Counted from the first letter of the stretch, positions 38,673-53,040 are shown. The stretch is 64,000 nt of DNA from Cardinalis cardinalis (GCA_014549065.1 JACDOX010000058.1:2033753-2097752), one strand, 5' to 3'. Notes: generated from the sequence alone by a model not told the origin. Numbers and translations: made by a program.

Positions 38673-40252
38673 GCTTCTATCTTGTTTTTAATGTTAAGTG
38701 AACAAAACAGTCTGAGGAGAAAGGACTGGAATGAAGGTCTCCTTGACATGAACCTGATGCTGTTGGCAGTATTTCAGCATGACTTAAGCAAGAATGAATA
38801 TCTAAGATGCTCATTTGAATTCAGATGATATCTGTATATTTAAACTTCTAAAGGTTGAACAAAGAATAGAAGACAAGTCTTCCTCCTCTGGGGTGTGCAC
38901 CACTAGGTCAGTGTATCAGTGTCAGGCTCAACCCAGCATTTTAAAAACAGTGAGTCATTCATCTAAATNCAAACCTCTGATTTAGACCTCAAAGTGCAGG
39001 AAATGCATTGGATTTATCAGTGACAGTCTCATTGAGACACCTAATTCATAATCCAGGGGACAAATGGACAACCTCTTTCCTGTCTNTTGGTCAGTTAAGA
39101 TATCTGCCCACCAACTGAATCTGCTGAGACTGTTTTAGACAATTAATTTCCCAGCTAAGATATCAACATAGATGCTTGGCACTGGAAAATTCTGCTGTGA
39201 AAGCGGGAGAGATACAATTCAGGAAGATCTTAGTTAAGCAAACAAACATTAGCAGCAAAAAAAGAAAGCCACTTGGCTACTATGCAGATCTTAATGCTAA
39301 GGTTCCTTCAACCAGAAGTCACACTTAGGCCCCTGGAACACACCTCTCAAACTTACTATCAAGATATATGTGGGCTTTTTTATTCTCCCTATACTTCTGC
39401 TCAGCATCCAAACTTGGATGCAGATGTGTTTTCATTATGTTGGACTCCTTTCCATTTGCTTTCCAACCTTTCTCTTCTTTTCTGCATTGAGTTCAGCCAA
39501 AATCCACCATAAGNTACAGTGTTATTAGCTGGGGAAAAGTTGAATGGTGTAAATGTGTTGATGGTTCTGGTGACTGTATCACATTACAAATCAATTTGCT
39601 TCACTCATGGAGTTGAAAAATTATAGCATCAAGTCTAAAACNACTACTGTCAAACAAATCCTTGAGAGGCACATAAATTTCCTATGCACTTTTACAATAT
39701 TCTTAGCCACAAAATTATTTCAAGCAATGGTAAGCACATTTTGCATCTTACATGGCACTTCAGTAAGATGCTAATTATTTGTCACAAACTCAGTCTTCAG
39801 ACTTTTGTACCATTTTTTGTTCACAACTGCAAACCTGATCACAGTCCACCAGCAGTGGGGCTGTGGCAGAGAATATCACTGCAGTAAATTTGTTATTTNG
39901 TATTTTCCTTCAGTCTCTGTGAGGTACTTACCTGTCATCTCCCACTGCAATCCCTACCCTGACTACAAAAGCAAGGAACTCTGCTTTGGGATCATCCTTT
40001 TGATTTTATCACTTTGTATTTCTTCACAGTGCCTAAATTTGTTCTTGGTTGTAAACTAGGTCCTGCTCATTTTCCCACATTCTACCCAAGTTTCAGTGTC
40101 AGAAACAAATGCATACAGTGCTTTTTCTGTTTCTTTGAATTTAAGCACATTCTAAACTAAAATATTCACACTGTGCCTTAGAAAGTTTGTGCCTGGCATC
40201 TACAGCTGGCTTCCTCTGCAAATTTCAGTGGCACCAAGGGCTGCTGGGGCTG

Positions 40253-40290
40253 CAGAACCAGGAAAGGGCAACAGAACCAGGAAAGGGCAA
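40253..40290. repeat. 19-bp perfect tandem duplication
   Basis: Two exact adjacent copies of CAGAACCAGGAAAGGGCAA. Being perfect, it is probably recent and may vary in copy number. Confidence 0.92.
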
Positions 40291-42557
40291 CGTGCATTTA
40301 GCCTGGTGTGGCTACAGTGCTAAGCAGGAAAGCTAAACAAGCTGTTTAAGATAGCTGCCACTACAATTGAATATGTGGAACCTCCTGAAGGCAATTATCT
40401 TTGCTAAAACTGTGCCTCTGTTTCCCTAACACCATACTGTAAAGGAACATGAACCTTCTGAAATATCAACAATGAAAGTTTCTAGGTCTCTCCTTGCACC
40501 ACNATGGTAAATGAGGAATGTGGAATTATTATAACAGATTTCCAATTAATTGTTTTACCAAAATCTCTTACATGCTTTAGAAATTCTCTTTCCATCATGG
40601 ACAATATGACAAATTAACTGAAGTTTACTTCTCCCTGTTCCTATTTCTCTGCCAAATGTCAGCTGTGTNATATACACTCAGGACATCTGAGAAACGCTTA
40701 GCAGCAATATCATATGTTTGCATGATCCCTTAGGAAAAAACTGAAATGTATGTTTTAATGTAGTCCTTTACCATTTCAGCATATTCTCTGGGGGAAGTGC
40801 ACATCATTATGTTCACTCATTTCACTTTTTTTATTCCTGTACCATTTAACTCATTAAAAGCACCACTGNTTTTTTGCAGCAACTCAATTAGGACATATGT
40901 ACAAACTTATCCCCAGTCTTTCCCCGTAAGTGGTGAAACAGCCCTAACAAAACTTTGTTCCCTTTCCAGCTCTGTCTATAAAAGTTCTCTACAGGCAGGA
41001 TTAACAGAACTGACTCAAGTTCTCCCACTTAAATCTGCCCTTTGTGCTTTGGCATACACTTACAGCTTGGGGCTGGGTTTGTCAGAAAAAGGGGTTGTAC
41101 ATATTCTGGCCCTTTATGTGAGCCTGGTATGCCCAGACAGAAAAGGAAAATGGGAAATTTTGGGAAATTAATGTCTATATTCTTATGAAGAAATAGTGAA
41201 ATTCTAGGCAAAGTTTTTCTCCCTTCCTGTTCTTGTCAGTTTATCTGGTATAACCAAAGAAGAACAACTGCATAAAGAAGCTTGTACAACTTTCCAATGA
41301 GGGGAGAAAATCTCAAGCTCCAGGATGAATTTGGAACATCTGCAACAATCCAAACAGGCCAGGCATAAGCTGAAAGGAAGGCCATGGAATGATTTACACT
41401 GTCACATTGCTGCTGCAGAGGGCAAAGAAAGCATGTCCCAGCAGCTGGCATTGTGAAGAGACAAGNTCACAGATTTCTGCTGGCATTCTGGGGACTCCAG
41501 GAGGGACTCTGATAACAGTCCATGTCAAACAGGAGACCCCAGGCAGGTCACAGAGCCCAAAATGGAAGCTTAGCAGCATTCCTGCACTATCAGNAATCAC
41601 AATAAAAGCACAGCTTTTTATAAAAGCTCTGCCCCAGCCTGGCAGTGAGCTGGCTGGACTCAGAATTTGTTATTCCTGCTGATAGCAGCCATTCTCCAAG
41701 CAACAGTGGGCAGCCTGTGGGAGCTCACTCAAGCCTCCTAGGTGGTCCTCTGAGCTGTTTGTGGTGCAGCACTGAAGCACCAGAAAATCTTCACGCTATG
41801 GCACTTCCCACTGGTGGAACGTCAGGTAGGGACTGCTTTGGGGGATTCAGAAAGCCATTTGCTAACTACATTCATCATGAATTTCTAGGGTGTAAATTTC
41901 CCATAAGACACACTTTTTAGAAATACCACAACTTTACAAGGGATAAAGTTATCATCAAACAGAATCCAGCTGCAACANTATGCCCAGAGGTGCAGCACAG
42001 CATGGGCTGCAGGCACCAAACACAAGCAAAATCCTCGGACCTGCATACTATTATAACAGTATAGTCAATAGTATAAATNACTTTAAATTAACAGCTGCAG
42101 TCATTTGTTCTAAACAAATGGATATTCCACTGAATTATTAGCTGTTCAAGTGGAAAAGCTACAGCAGCTTNATGAGAATGATATAAAATAGGCTGGAAGA
42201 AGAAGACTATCAGGATGTGGATTTTACCCTTTCCTTTATAAACATAGGTGTGTTAGAGCAGGAAAAGTGAGAATGTCACCTNCATACACAGAGTCCCACT
42301 TAGTATATGTGAGATGGGAGTGATGTTTTTTATAGCAGTACTGCAAGGCAAAAATTTAATTTGGTGGGGAAATTACAGGAAATTACTAAAAGTTTTCATT
42401 NTTTATAGGTAATTATGTTTTAGTTCTAACTTCGTGATTTGGAGTAGATTTTACTTTTCGCTGGAAACTCTGTGGTTAATGTTCCCACTCTGATTAAAAA
42501 AAATTACATTGGAAAGTAAATAAATAACTGGAGTCTTGTTTAACTACACACTGAAGT

Positions 42558-42583
42558 ATCACAGGGAGACTGTTCCCTGTGAT
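42558..42583. repeat. Perfect stem-loop, 10-bp arms, 6-nt loop
   Basis: ATCACAGGGA and TCCCTGTGAT are exact reverse complements around GACTGT. Confidence 0.82.
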
Positions 42584-43969
42584 TAATGAGTTTTGGCCTG
42601 CTGAATAATTCCATTAAACTACTTATCAGCACAATTCGCTGTCACTTTGCTCAGCACTGGTTTCAGATGCATATGCAAANTAATTGCCATGTAGAACAAC
42701 AGCCTGTGGTGCAGAAACTGAGACTGTCTAACCCAATTCAGAAATTTCCATCTAGTTTTTACATCTAATTTTTAAAAGAAAATCTCACTGTCATGAAAAC
42801 CCTTCAGGTCCTATGGAAAATGTGTTTAGAAAACTATAAGGAACTTCTTAACCCATTTTTTGCACAAGAAATAAAAAGTTTAAAAAGTATCCTGTACCCA
42901 CTATATGGAAAACAGGAAATTAAATATTGGCCACAAGATATTTTTTACAGTTTTATTGAAGTAAGAGTTTTAACAATGTGTTTAACTATGTNACACGTTC
43001 AGCAATTGTTAGCATGAAGCTCCTGCTTTTCTGCAGAGCATTTGCTACCCCCACTTTAGAGGTCTCCACATCACAGGGGGTGTAAATGTTCTTTTTAGAT
43101 TTAAATTATGCTTATTAAAAGCTTCAGAATTGCCAGGAGAGCCACTGTGATGAAAACCCTCTTATATATTTTTCCAAGAAGATTTACAACCTGCATTAGA
43201 CACAGCACTCAGCCATAAAATCAAGAGAAATGTGCAGACCTGACACACTTCCTCTGTGCAACAGAAATTAAAATATATATCCCATGGATGTTGTCATAGT
43301 AACATGTGGGAAACATTAAAAGAAGTTAACATGATGACCAGGTATAATTTATATTTCTCTAAAATCTTACCCCACACATCGCTCATAAATCATCCAGTGT
43401 GAGTCTGTGTTACAGAGCTGTTCAACTTTCCATCCTCTATTCATATTGTTCCAACTCACAAAAAAAGTGCTGGAAAAAACAGCTCAGCATCAACTGTGAA
43501 TTACAATCTGCTCAGTNAGAGAGACATACAAACTTGAAAGCAAAACCAAAAAGGTTGATACCAGTTTTATGGTATTCACATGTATCTNCAAGGGAGCTCC
43601 TGCAAGAGGGGAACTCAAAACCTGCAGCTCTTGAAGCCTAGGTGAGCTAATATTTCCCAAATTACTTAGCTAAAAGATTGGTTCCTTTAGAAAGCCTTGG
43701 TCTAATTAGCTGTTCAAGACTTTCCTATATCATGAAAGCCCTGTGGTTTATCCACCTGGAAAATGAAAATTAAAAATTAGTCAAATGACCTGTAGCCTCT
43801 CCTTATACAGAGTTCCATATGGTCCTATCANTTCAAAATCAGTACATTGACCGGATCAAGCTGGGGTCTGTAATGGTCCCCCTTGAAAATAAAAGTCTAC
43901 TTCCTATTTTTGTGCCCAAAATAATTTAGCCCAATTTAATTTTAATGTATTTTATAATCTATATTGACA

Positions 43970-43997
43970 GTAAAATAACTTTATACAGTTATTTTAC
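43970..43997. repeat. Perfect stem-loop, 11-bp arms, 6-nt loop
   Basis: GTAAAATAACT and AGTTATTTTAC are exact reverse complements around TTATAC. The AT-rich arms make it weakly stable. Confidence 0.8.
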
Positions 43998-46900
43998 ATT
44001 AAAACTACTTCCTAGACTATCAAGTTAATAAAATATTTTAAAATACTCAGCCATTATTTCCCAGGGTGTAACAGTTCTAAAAAACAGTCAAGCACTTCAC
44101 ACATATACAGAAGTATTTAAACTACTTTGTAGCAGATACTTTGCATATTATGTGATGTGTAATAAGAGCTATGAATTTTTTTTCAGTTTTTAAATCACTA
44201 CAGGGCTAAAAAAAAAGAAGAAAATAACACCACCAGAGATGCAGNAGCGTATTATAAAAGGTCTTCCTTAATCCAGCTGAAGTCTGGCTGTTCAAAGCTG
44301 AGCATGAGAATCCAAGTTCAACGCAACCAGTCTCTGAGTTAAGGTAATTTTTCAGAAACAGAAGGGATGTGGGCAATGGGAAAAGCTCTGGGCCAACCTC
44401 CATTGGAGGCAGTGGCACAGCTGTGGAATATCTGCAACAGGGAAATATTGTGGAGCTGCTGACCAGGCAGCAGCCCAAGGGAAGGTGAGGACAGCTGAGG
44501 CAGGTACAGGGTCAGGAGAGGTTGGTAGTGGAGTCATACCAGTTTTGGCCCAGTGACATTTGGGGATTTACAGCAAGCTATGCAGTAAGTTCAGGTATGA
44601 TTTTTCAAGGAAAGGAGACACCTCTGAATTTTCTTTAAAATGGGAGAGGACAGGGCAGTCCTACAAGTTCATCCAGGGCAACACAGGTCATGCTGCTGCT
44701 CNCCTGTGGTGCCTGCGGCACGCAGCGTGTCCTGAACGCACAGACACCCCAAAAACCATCCCAGGGTTTTCTGAGGGTTCATCTGAATTGGGTGGGAATA
44801 TAAACACTGACCTCTTGTACAGAAATCCACAGTGGTCAGATCAAGACCTGTTTCGTGTAATGTCCTTTCTACAATAGTGGCCATCAGCAAATATTAAGAA
44901 ATGTTTATGGATATAAGAGTTTAGGAATATAAGAAGGGTACTCATAAAGATACTGCCTATATGCAGTGATCAATTTTCTGAATAAAACCTCAGTATTCTT
45001 GAAGATCTTTAGCTTAAACTTGTAATATTTAATGTGACTGAATATCTTTAGATTACCTTAAAAGCCAATTTCTCATAAAATATAAGGACTGCAAGAAGTC
45101 AAAGAATATTTTTGAAAAAATCCTGAGCAAGGTATCTCAGGCTTTTAAACATAAGTTTAACATAANTTTGGTCTTTATAAATGAAGCCTATACTAAAATA
45201 ACCTCTAAAGTAATCTTGTCATTACATTGCTACACTTCTCAACAGGGAGACCTGTATTTCTCTTCACTATCTTCTTTTGAAGTTTGCAATATAAATTACT
45301 TCTACTGGCTCAGTGTATTAAAAGTATAAAGTATATATGTATAAAGTAACTATGAGCCTTCTTCATACTTTTCAGTAGCATCTAATATGACTTTAATTTT
45401 GTGGAAAGTCTTTCACAAAGGATTACTTGTGCTGTGGGAGCACATAGTTCTTCTGGGGTTTTGTCTTTTGTTTTTCATGAGTTCTTTATGCAAATGCCTC
45501 TGAAGAATATAGTACTTCACACAATGTTTCATACAAAAGTACACGCTTTAAATGTGCTGCTTGACCTATGTTCTCCAAAAGACCCATCTTTTCCTGGCAA
45601 TCCACACTGAAAATTATTTCCTGTGAATTTAATTATGTTGAAAGCAATTAGCCACAGCACTTTTCTACCTATAAAGATGAAAATCCTCGAAGACTGCATC
45701 ACATATACATGATGCAAACCATTAAGCTATACTAATTTATATCATTTAAACTGCTTTGCTCTGTTTTAAATGCTTGCGTCCATTTTCAATAGGTTTACAG
45801 TTCTCTTCTGTTTTTCCATCAAAAAAACCCCAGAATTATGAAATTCTAATTTTCATTCAACTGGATATGTTAAGAAAAAAATAGTGAAATGTAAGCCATT
45901 TAATCACTGGGATCTTACTCCTTGTGGCAAAGAAACCACAGAGTTTGGAGAATGTCCAGCCTTAAAATTAATGANTGAGTGTGATCCACAGAGAAATAAC
46001 TTTAACCACAATTTGGCTAGACCTTAAAGTATGCATTTTTATTGGTTTTGGCATCTGGAACCTTATTTCTAATGGATTCACATCCCTTGAGATAAGCAGT
46101 GCAAGAAAGGTGGCTAGTCCTAAACTTGAATGTTTTGTGCTTTCTCTGCTTTCCTTTCTGAGATTTCAATAGCATTAATTACAGTGTAAGCAGAAAAGTC
46201 AATTGTCTTACACTCTGACAGGACTTGGGTTTGTTCCCAAATGTGAGTCCTTTGTGCTAAGAAGAAATGATATTCAAATGGGACTTATTCCAACACTGAC
46301 AACAGCCGTGGGACCAACACTGTAATGGCTTTTGGCTCTCCCTTCCCTTGAACGTGGCTGGTGTAAGATCAAAGGTCCTGTTGAACACAAGACAATCAGT
46401 ACCTTCAGCAGCCATGGAAACGAATCAGATGTAAATTAAGAAATCAGAGTGGCGTAGAACAAGTGGTGAAGCCTTGCCCTTCTCTTCTAGATGGACAGCA
46501 GTGCTGAGAAGGTGATAATGGCANGTAACCACCATGCTTTGTTTTCCACATCATTTTACACANCAACATGACCACGAAAAGGTCAAGGAGATTTTTGAGA
46601 CCAGTACCTGACCCATGAGAAATGGACTGCAGCCACTGAAACAACACACTGGGAGATCAGTGGACCTCTTTCAGCAAACCTGGAACTGGATGGATGCAGT
46701 TTTTTCTTTCTCTACAGCAGAGACATGCAAAACAAAAGGCTTGGTGCTAACGGGACACTCCCCCAGACATATGTGTGTAATTCCCACTCTTAAGGTGGAA
46801 TTCCTAAGATTCCTAGAAGCTTTCAAGTTTTATTAGTAAATTATATACTTGGCATGGAGATTGGTATGTTAGCCCCTTATCTCCTAAAATAAGGAAATAA

Positions 46901-47389
46901 TATAATGAACTAGCAACCCATGGCTTGCCTTTTACTTTCTGGTGAGAAACAGGCACTTTCAGGGCATCATTCATTGATTCAGATGCCAGTTTAGGATGAG
47001 ATGCAAAAAAAAGTTACAATTTACAAGTGCTGCTTACTACAAATTCCTATTTAATACATAAATACATAAAGAAAATCAGACTGTGATCTGTACTTACATT
47101 CATCTCACATACTCACATACATCTCTGTTGGGTTTGAAAAATCTCCCCCAGATTTCCCAGCAGTTGTTGTGGGTAATTTTTAGAAAATACNTCTGGAAAA
47201 CAGTCTCTTTTAGATCTGCTTTTTACCAGCAGGGAAGTCATGAAAGTTGTAGTCAGAGGGTTAGAGTGACTTAGAGGAAGGGTTAGGGGGTCTCATGTAG
47301 AAGATATATAGAATAAAATCCTTCAAGAAAAATCAGCAGAATATATTCAGGAAGCTGGCAGATAACATTCTATAGGAATACCTGTAAAG

Positions 47390-47600
47390 GAAAGAAAAAA
47401 TTAGAAGCATTGGAATAAAGTATCCTAAGGCAAAGACAAAAGCAGAAAAAGCAAAGGAAACAAAAGAGACTCAGCTGAATCAGTTCTCAATAACTTGAAG
47501 TATAAAGAGGAACCAAACAGCAAAGCATAGTTCAAACAGCCAAAGACAAGGACAAAGCACAAGCACACAAAGACATGAAAATTAACACAGATGCAACAAG
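47390..47600. repeat. Purine-biased, A-rich stretch
   Basis: About 200 bp in which the plus strand is strongly A and G, with many AAAG, CAAAG and GAAA words and few pyrimidines. The long minus-strand frame that partly overlaps it (47532-47948) owes its openness to this bias. Confidence 0.55.
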
Positions 47601-48539
47601 GGTAAGAAATATGTATCTGTTAGATAGTTCAAGGAAGGTCATGGAAATGGTATTTCTGCCCTCAGTAAAAAGAAAAAGCCAGAAACAGAAGGCATCATGA
47701 AACAACATCTGTATCTGGCCTGACCTGCACAGCTGACTCTCAACAGACTGCAAACCCACAGTAAACCACTGCAACCCATCTGGTGACAGATTAAAGAAAG
47801 AGCAAATCGGAGAGAACTCAGGTAACTGAAGATTACCAGATGAATTAGGTTCACATAAGTTATGAGTGATTAGGGAGGAGCACACCNGTGCCTCATCTGT
47901 GCTCTGAGCTGACCCACCACACAGAATCTGCAGCCTTGGATGCTCCATGGGTTGATCAGCTTGAGCTGTGAGCCCAAAACTTCAGAGACCTAACCTGAGA
48001 AACACACCAACCCTCCTGCTGCTTCTTATCAAATACCCAAGTGAAAAAGTATGTTAGTTTTGGTTCTTCTGGTTAGTTTTACCTTGGTTCAAAAATTCAA
48101 AGTCAAGTAGTGCTTAGAAATACAAAATATCTCTAAATATCTTTAATTTCTAGAAAGCTAATAATTTATACCATCATATACATTCTAGAAAAGCTGTCTT
48201 CAAGACATTTGTGTTAACTATCAATTTCAATATTGTTTATTGTTCAGAAATGCTTGGTCCTTGTGAATGTTGTCTTTAAACAGGAAAAACACTTTATTGC
48301 CTTAATCAGTTCCTACTAAAAAAAACGCAAAACCAATAATTCCCCCATGTTAACTTGATACAGTGGCGTTTTTAAAAATCATATTCTTTTCTTTTTCTAG
48401 AATGTGTTTTCTGAGTCTGCACTAGCCTTCTATCACACGCCCTTGCTAGAACAGGTCAGAAAAGTTTTGCTGAAATTCCTTAAAAAAGCTCAGGTTTGAC
48501 TGAAATCCTTCAGCTGAAACACCTCAAGTTTCTTACGCT
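47601..48539. other. Unique DNA, no gene seen
   Basis: Nothing recognised. Confidence 0.5.
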
Positions 48540-48860
48540 CTTGGCAGGACTCAGGCACCTCTCCCATAGAAACTTACAATGCTTCAGAAAGGAGTGGCAA
48601 GGACTCAGGGCTTCTACAGGAGGCTGGAGAGACTCAGGCAGGTGCATCTGCCCAGCCCTGCCCTCCAGAGCCGAGGCTGGGGACTATTTGCCCCTGGGGC
48701 CCCCTTGGGTCTCCAGGGCAGGTGGGAGCCCCTTGGCTCCCTGGAGTGGTGCCCCCAGGATGAGAAAGGGCAGGGCTGTGAATTTGGCTGCCTGAGAACC
48801 AGGGAGTCCTGGCTCCAGCCACAGGTCTCCATGTCCCACGTTCAGATTGCAGAACCAGGG
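48540..48860. other. GC-rich island without CpG enrichment
   Basis: A GC-rich patch in an AT-rich setting that is open in at least two plus and two minus frames. No frame shows a recognisable domain, and CpG is scarce, so it does not look like a promoter island. It contains a possible G-quadruplex at 48696-48726: four G tracts with loops of 7, 6 and 5 bases, competing with adjacent C runs. An unrecognised exon cannot be excluded. Confidence 0.45.
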
Positions 48861-51800
48861 TGCTGGAACTGGAAGTAGCTGCACTCTGCTGGTCCATTCC
48901 AGGAAAGAAAATCAATTTCTTGATCTTTAAAGCTTCACAGCCTACAATACCAGCCTTAAAATCAGAAGCTGGTGATCCAGGAACTAAGGAGTTTTTCATC
49001 CTGCTCAGGAATTTGGAGGACAGTCAATCTGGAGACCTCTGGAGCCTGTGCATTCAACCAACACTCCTCTCTTGGCAACTGGAAAAGAAGCAGATACACC
49101 ACTTTCTTTCACACCACAGGACCTCTGTGAGCAATTTTTGGTTTCAAAGTTCCAGCTCATTTGATACTTTTGAGCAATGATTATTATTTTCTGCCAACTT
49201 GAAATTCTGTAATTTGTCCAACTCTGAATAAACTCGAGTACCTGATGACTGAGAATATGGAAGTGCCAAAATATATCTAGACTGGCAATGTTGGATTCAT
49301 TGTGAAGGCAGTGGATGGTGTGTATGGTGACAATCATGGCTACTAATTTTCTTAAAGCAATGGATGGCTGGTTACAATAAATTNTGGTCTTCAAATGGCA
49401 CTGAAATTATTTACATGACTTTTTTCTACCCCTCTTTCACCTTTAACATCTATTCACAATATTAAGTGTCTAAATGGAAGCAGAAACCAAATTATGTGCC
49501 AGAGTTCATTTACAGTACAAGCAGCAGGCAATTTAGATTACCAGTTTGGTTATTACTAACAATGCAAAATAGCTGTAAATGAGGCAAAGTAAAAATACTC
49601 TTACAGACTTTCCCATTTTATTTCATTTCCTGCATTTATTTTGGAGATGAATTCTGCTGTGTTTATAGCTGAATCTTATGGATAATTGTACACTACCAGC
49701 ATTTAGTTTCATTATTTAGGCACAAATCCTTCCAGCACTTATGCATAAGCATAACTTCATTCATTTTGAAGTTCTGTGGGATAATCCATTGTACATGAAA
49801 GCAAGCATATGAATAAATCTTCATAGGACCAGAGCCTTAAGTTGTACAAGAAGAATTAGATGTTAGAGTAATCTATTGCTGGTTCAGCGAATGCTAAGTT
49901 CCTCCCAAAATACCAGATGTGAGAAAGAATGCCCAAAGAACAAAGCAGACATGACATCACCTAATTGCCATTGTAGAAATAACAGCATGCATGGAACATA
50001 ATCCAAAATGTGGGAGATATGGAAAATTTGTTTTCATCTTTTTGCACAACCAAAGNAAAATGAATGTAAACTGTAGCTAAATAGACAACTCATTAGCCAG
50101 TGCACCAAGTCCATTCTTAAATAATGGCAGATTGTTTAAAATCAAAATTTGTTCTCTAAAAAGTGAGTNTCAATTTTCCGAGTAAAACCGGTTTATTTCA
50201 AACCAGAATGCTGACCTTGNCCAGAGTAAGTCACGCATGTTTTAGTGAACCAGCAGCCCAGACAGCATCACTTCACCCTCCTGACTAGGAGCAAAGGAAA
50301 ATGTTCTTATTTAGAAGTCATGGGGCCACCTCAATTCCCTCTACAACCAACCTCAAGTTTACCTTTATAATTTTTCCCCATCTAGTAATCATTGGAAGTA
50401 TCAACATTTCCTGAAGACCAAGCTCAGCCCACCATAGGGGCTGAGCCCTGGGTGCCTAAGGGAGTTAGCCATGCTGCAAGTCTACCTCTCTGAACAAACA
50501 GGACTGGAAAATGCTTCATCTATTTCTAAATCCTCATTGAAATGAAACTATTTTTATTTGACATTAGCCTTATCTGAGGATTTCAGAGGAGCCTGAGCAG
50601 GTTTCATCCTATTTGCTCTGAACAAATGGCAAAGTTGCCACTGAATTCATGAGTGCAATACTTGTCCTGAGGAAATTCTGTGCTGTGAATTACAAAGGAA
50701 TAATGTAGCTATTAGCCATTTTTTTTTCAAATGCTTCTTTTTTCCTTACTTTAATTAAGGAGTTNTCTGGCCCACTTTTCTTAAATCCATTATTTAGTCA
50801 CTTGATTATATAGCAAGAAGGTGAATAGTGAAACTTGTATTTCTCAGTTGAGATTTTAGCTCACCTTCCTTCTTTTTAAATTTTGCATAATTTGGCAATA
50901 TTTCAGAGCATTTTGGAGTTGAGAAATGAAAAAGACTGTATTGTTGTGATAAGGNAAATATCTGTTGAAGACTTACAGGTATCCAAAGTTGTTTGTAGCT
51001 CTTTTAGGATTTAATAACAGGCCACAGTTAAAGTAGAGATTTAAATTATTAATATAATTAAGGCACCAAGGGTTTAGCAATAGTCAATAGTCAGAATAAA
51101 TTTCCCCAATAAATTGTGAGCAATGCAAAACAGGNTTAAAGTTTTTATTTAAAAGATGCATTTAAAAAGATTTATTTATACCTGAAAGTTTAACNTCTAT
51201 CATATTGATGTTGTTAATTTTTTTCACTTTGGAAAAACATTTATTCATTGCAATAAAGAGTTAGGGGTTCATANGTGATTACACTGAGGGCAAAGCAAAG
51301 GTGGCTGGAACTGGAATTACAGTTCCAGCCTANAACCTACTGGGCAGAGCTGCAGTGAGTTTGTGGTGGAAGCTTTCTGTAATTCTGGCTGNGGGATTGC
51401 ACCTGTATTAAGAGAAATATTTCTTCCCAGAGGTAAAGATAACCCACAGACACCGTCCCAAGACCTGGTCCCAGTTTGCACGCTCCTTGGACACCTGGGT
51501 GTCTGATCCCTCAGTCCTGATGGTCTTTCCTGCAAAANCTCAACTGAGTCTCAGGGAAACTTCTTCCCAGTGAAGGTCAAATTTTGCCCATTATTTTCAT
51601 TCTTGAACTTTACATCCTCCAAGATGAATATTTTGCTGTCCAGCAGAGCCTCTGAGCACACACCTGGCCATAGGCAAGAGGGTGCAGTGCACACATCTGA
51701 GAGCTCACATACCCACAAAAAAGTGTTGTAGCAAACAGCTTTCACAGAACTCCTNGGCTGTCTGTCCTAGTCAAGGGCTGTTTAAAACAGCAGCCTCCCA

Positions 51801-52988
51801 TTCTGAGAATCATCTTCACTTCTTTTTGATTTGTTTTTCAATTTCCAAAAGTTTGTAGAGGTGTTCTTGTTCTTTGGGGAGGAGGCCTGTGCACATGCAG
51901 CTGCTGTGAACTCATCACACCTGCAAAGGATTTGCTACCTCTATTTAAATGAGCAATTTGGTTCTTTTGAGGACTCTCTGAAGTTAATGGGTGACTTATT
52001 AGTTACTTCAACAGCAGCAGGATCAGGCTCTTGTCTTCATCAGGTATGTCATCCATCTTCACATGAACAGGCTGACAAGAGAGGAATTGAAATTTCACAG
52101 TCTGTGATATATTTAGAGATTGTTTAGATTGCATTAGGCTATGGAAAATACTGTGCTGACCAAGATAATCATCCTTCAGATATTGATCTAACCCCTGTCT
52201 GCTCAAATTTGTTCTTCCAAATCACACTGCCTGCAGCTACTTACCATTATCTTAAAGTAATACTGCAGTGACACTACTGGGATCCTTGGACACTGAAACA
52301 CAAGCTAATTTCAACGGTGAAGGGTTGCATGTTCTAAGATGAAATGCCAAAAATCAGACAGAAAGATCCTGCCTTAGNCCAATAATACATAGTTTAGGTT
52401 TTGGGTGTAGGAAGAAGAATACGTCCACAGAAAATATACCCACAAGGCAATATGGCACTACCTAGACTAGCTCTGAACAAATCAGTGGGAATGATCAGGG
52501 AATGTGCCAATTCCAGAAACATTGTAAGAAGGGTAACATACATGTCCCCAGCAGAGCTAAGATGTCCCCAGGAAACACTGNACTACCATGGCTATNCTGC
52601 TTCCAGCACAGCACTCACTTGTTCCAAGGCAGCTCCAGAACCTCTGGGNGGTGCAGCCTTGCCATATTTTGATTTAGACACACTTTTAGACTTTTGCTGT
52701 GCTGGTTCTAAATATATACAAATATATGGAACAGCTCCATAACTTGGATCTTCATTACAACCACGGATTTGGAATGCAACTCCAAACACTTGGGATGGCT
52801 GAAAAGGGCACACAAAGTGAATGACTACCAGCAGCCTGGAAAACTGGGGATTTTGCCAGCAAAGTATAAGGTGGAAGAAGACCAACAGGACTCTTAAAGC
52901 TTTGCCTTTTAGGTGTAAAACAGGTCTAGTAAAGAACTAATTGCAGAAAGAAATAACAAANTAGTTTTCCAGCTCTGTAAGTGCACTT
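48861..52988. other. Unique AT-rich DNA, no gene seen
   Basis: No gene or transposon recognised. AT-rich homeodomain-like words occur around 51045-51060. Confidence 0.5.
51303..51330. repeat. Perfect stem-loop, 11-bp arms, 6-nt loop
   Basis: GGCTGGAACTG and CAGTTCCAGCC are exact reverse complements around GAATTA. It is the most stable of the short hairpins in the window because its arms are GC-rich. Confidence 0.85.
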
Positions 52989-53040
52989 CCTTCAGCAAGA
53001 GATACAGATCACAAGACCTGGAGCTAACACAGGACCTNAG
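52989..53040 (+). pseudogene. Inverted partial copy of the 53.5-kb exon end
   Basis: This segment repeats, in opposite orientation, the 3' coding end of the candidate exon at 53505-53849. The last 32 bases (53006-53037) match at 29 positions and all three differences are transitions; the first ten bases, CCTTCAGCAA, also match exactly. Read in frame it gives EIQITRPGANTGP, one ambiguous codon (NAG), then TGA; the other copy reads EIRITRSGASTGPQ then a stop. The conserved spacing and frame suggest both come from one coding sequence. A stop codon lies in frame at 52978-52980, but CTTCCTTCAG just before CAAGAGATAC would also serve as a splice acceptor. Confidence 0.45.

Larger units (their letters stand above)
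38673..47389. other. Unique AT-rich DNA, no gene seen
   Basis: About 8.7 kb without a recognisable exon, RNA gene or transposon. Small tandem and inverted repeats inside it are listed separately. Confidence 0.5.

Noticed and set aside
38230..38673. Plus-strand 147-codon frame
   Set aside because: It is the antisense of the CR1 reverse-transcriptase part.
48496..48999. Several overlapping frames around 100-121 codons
   Set aside because: GC-rich composition opens many frames on both strands at once; none has a recognisable domain.
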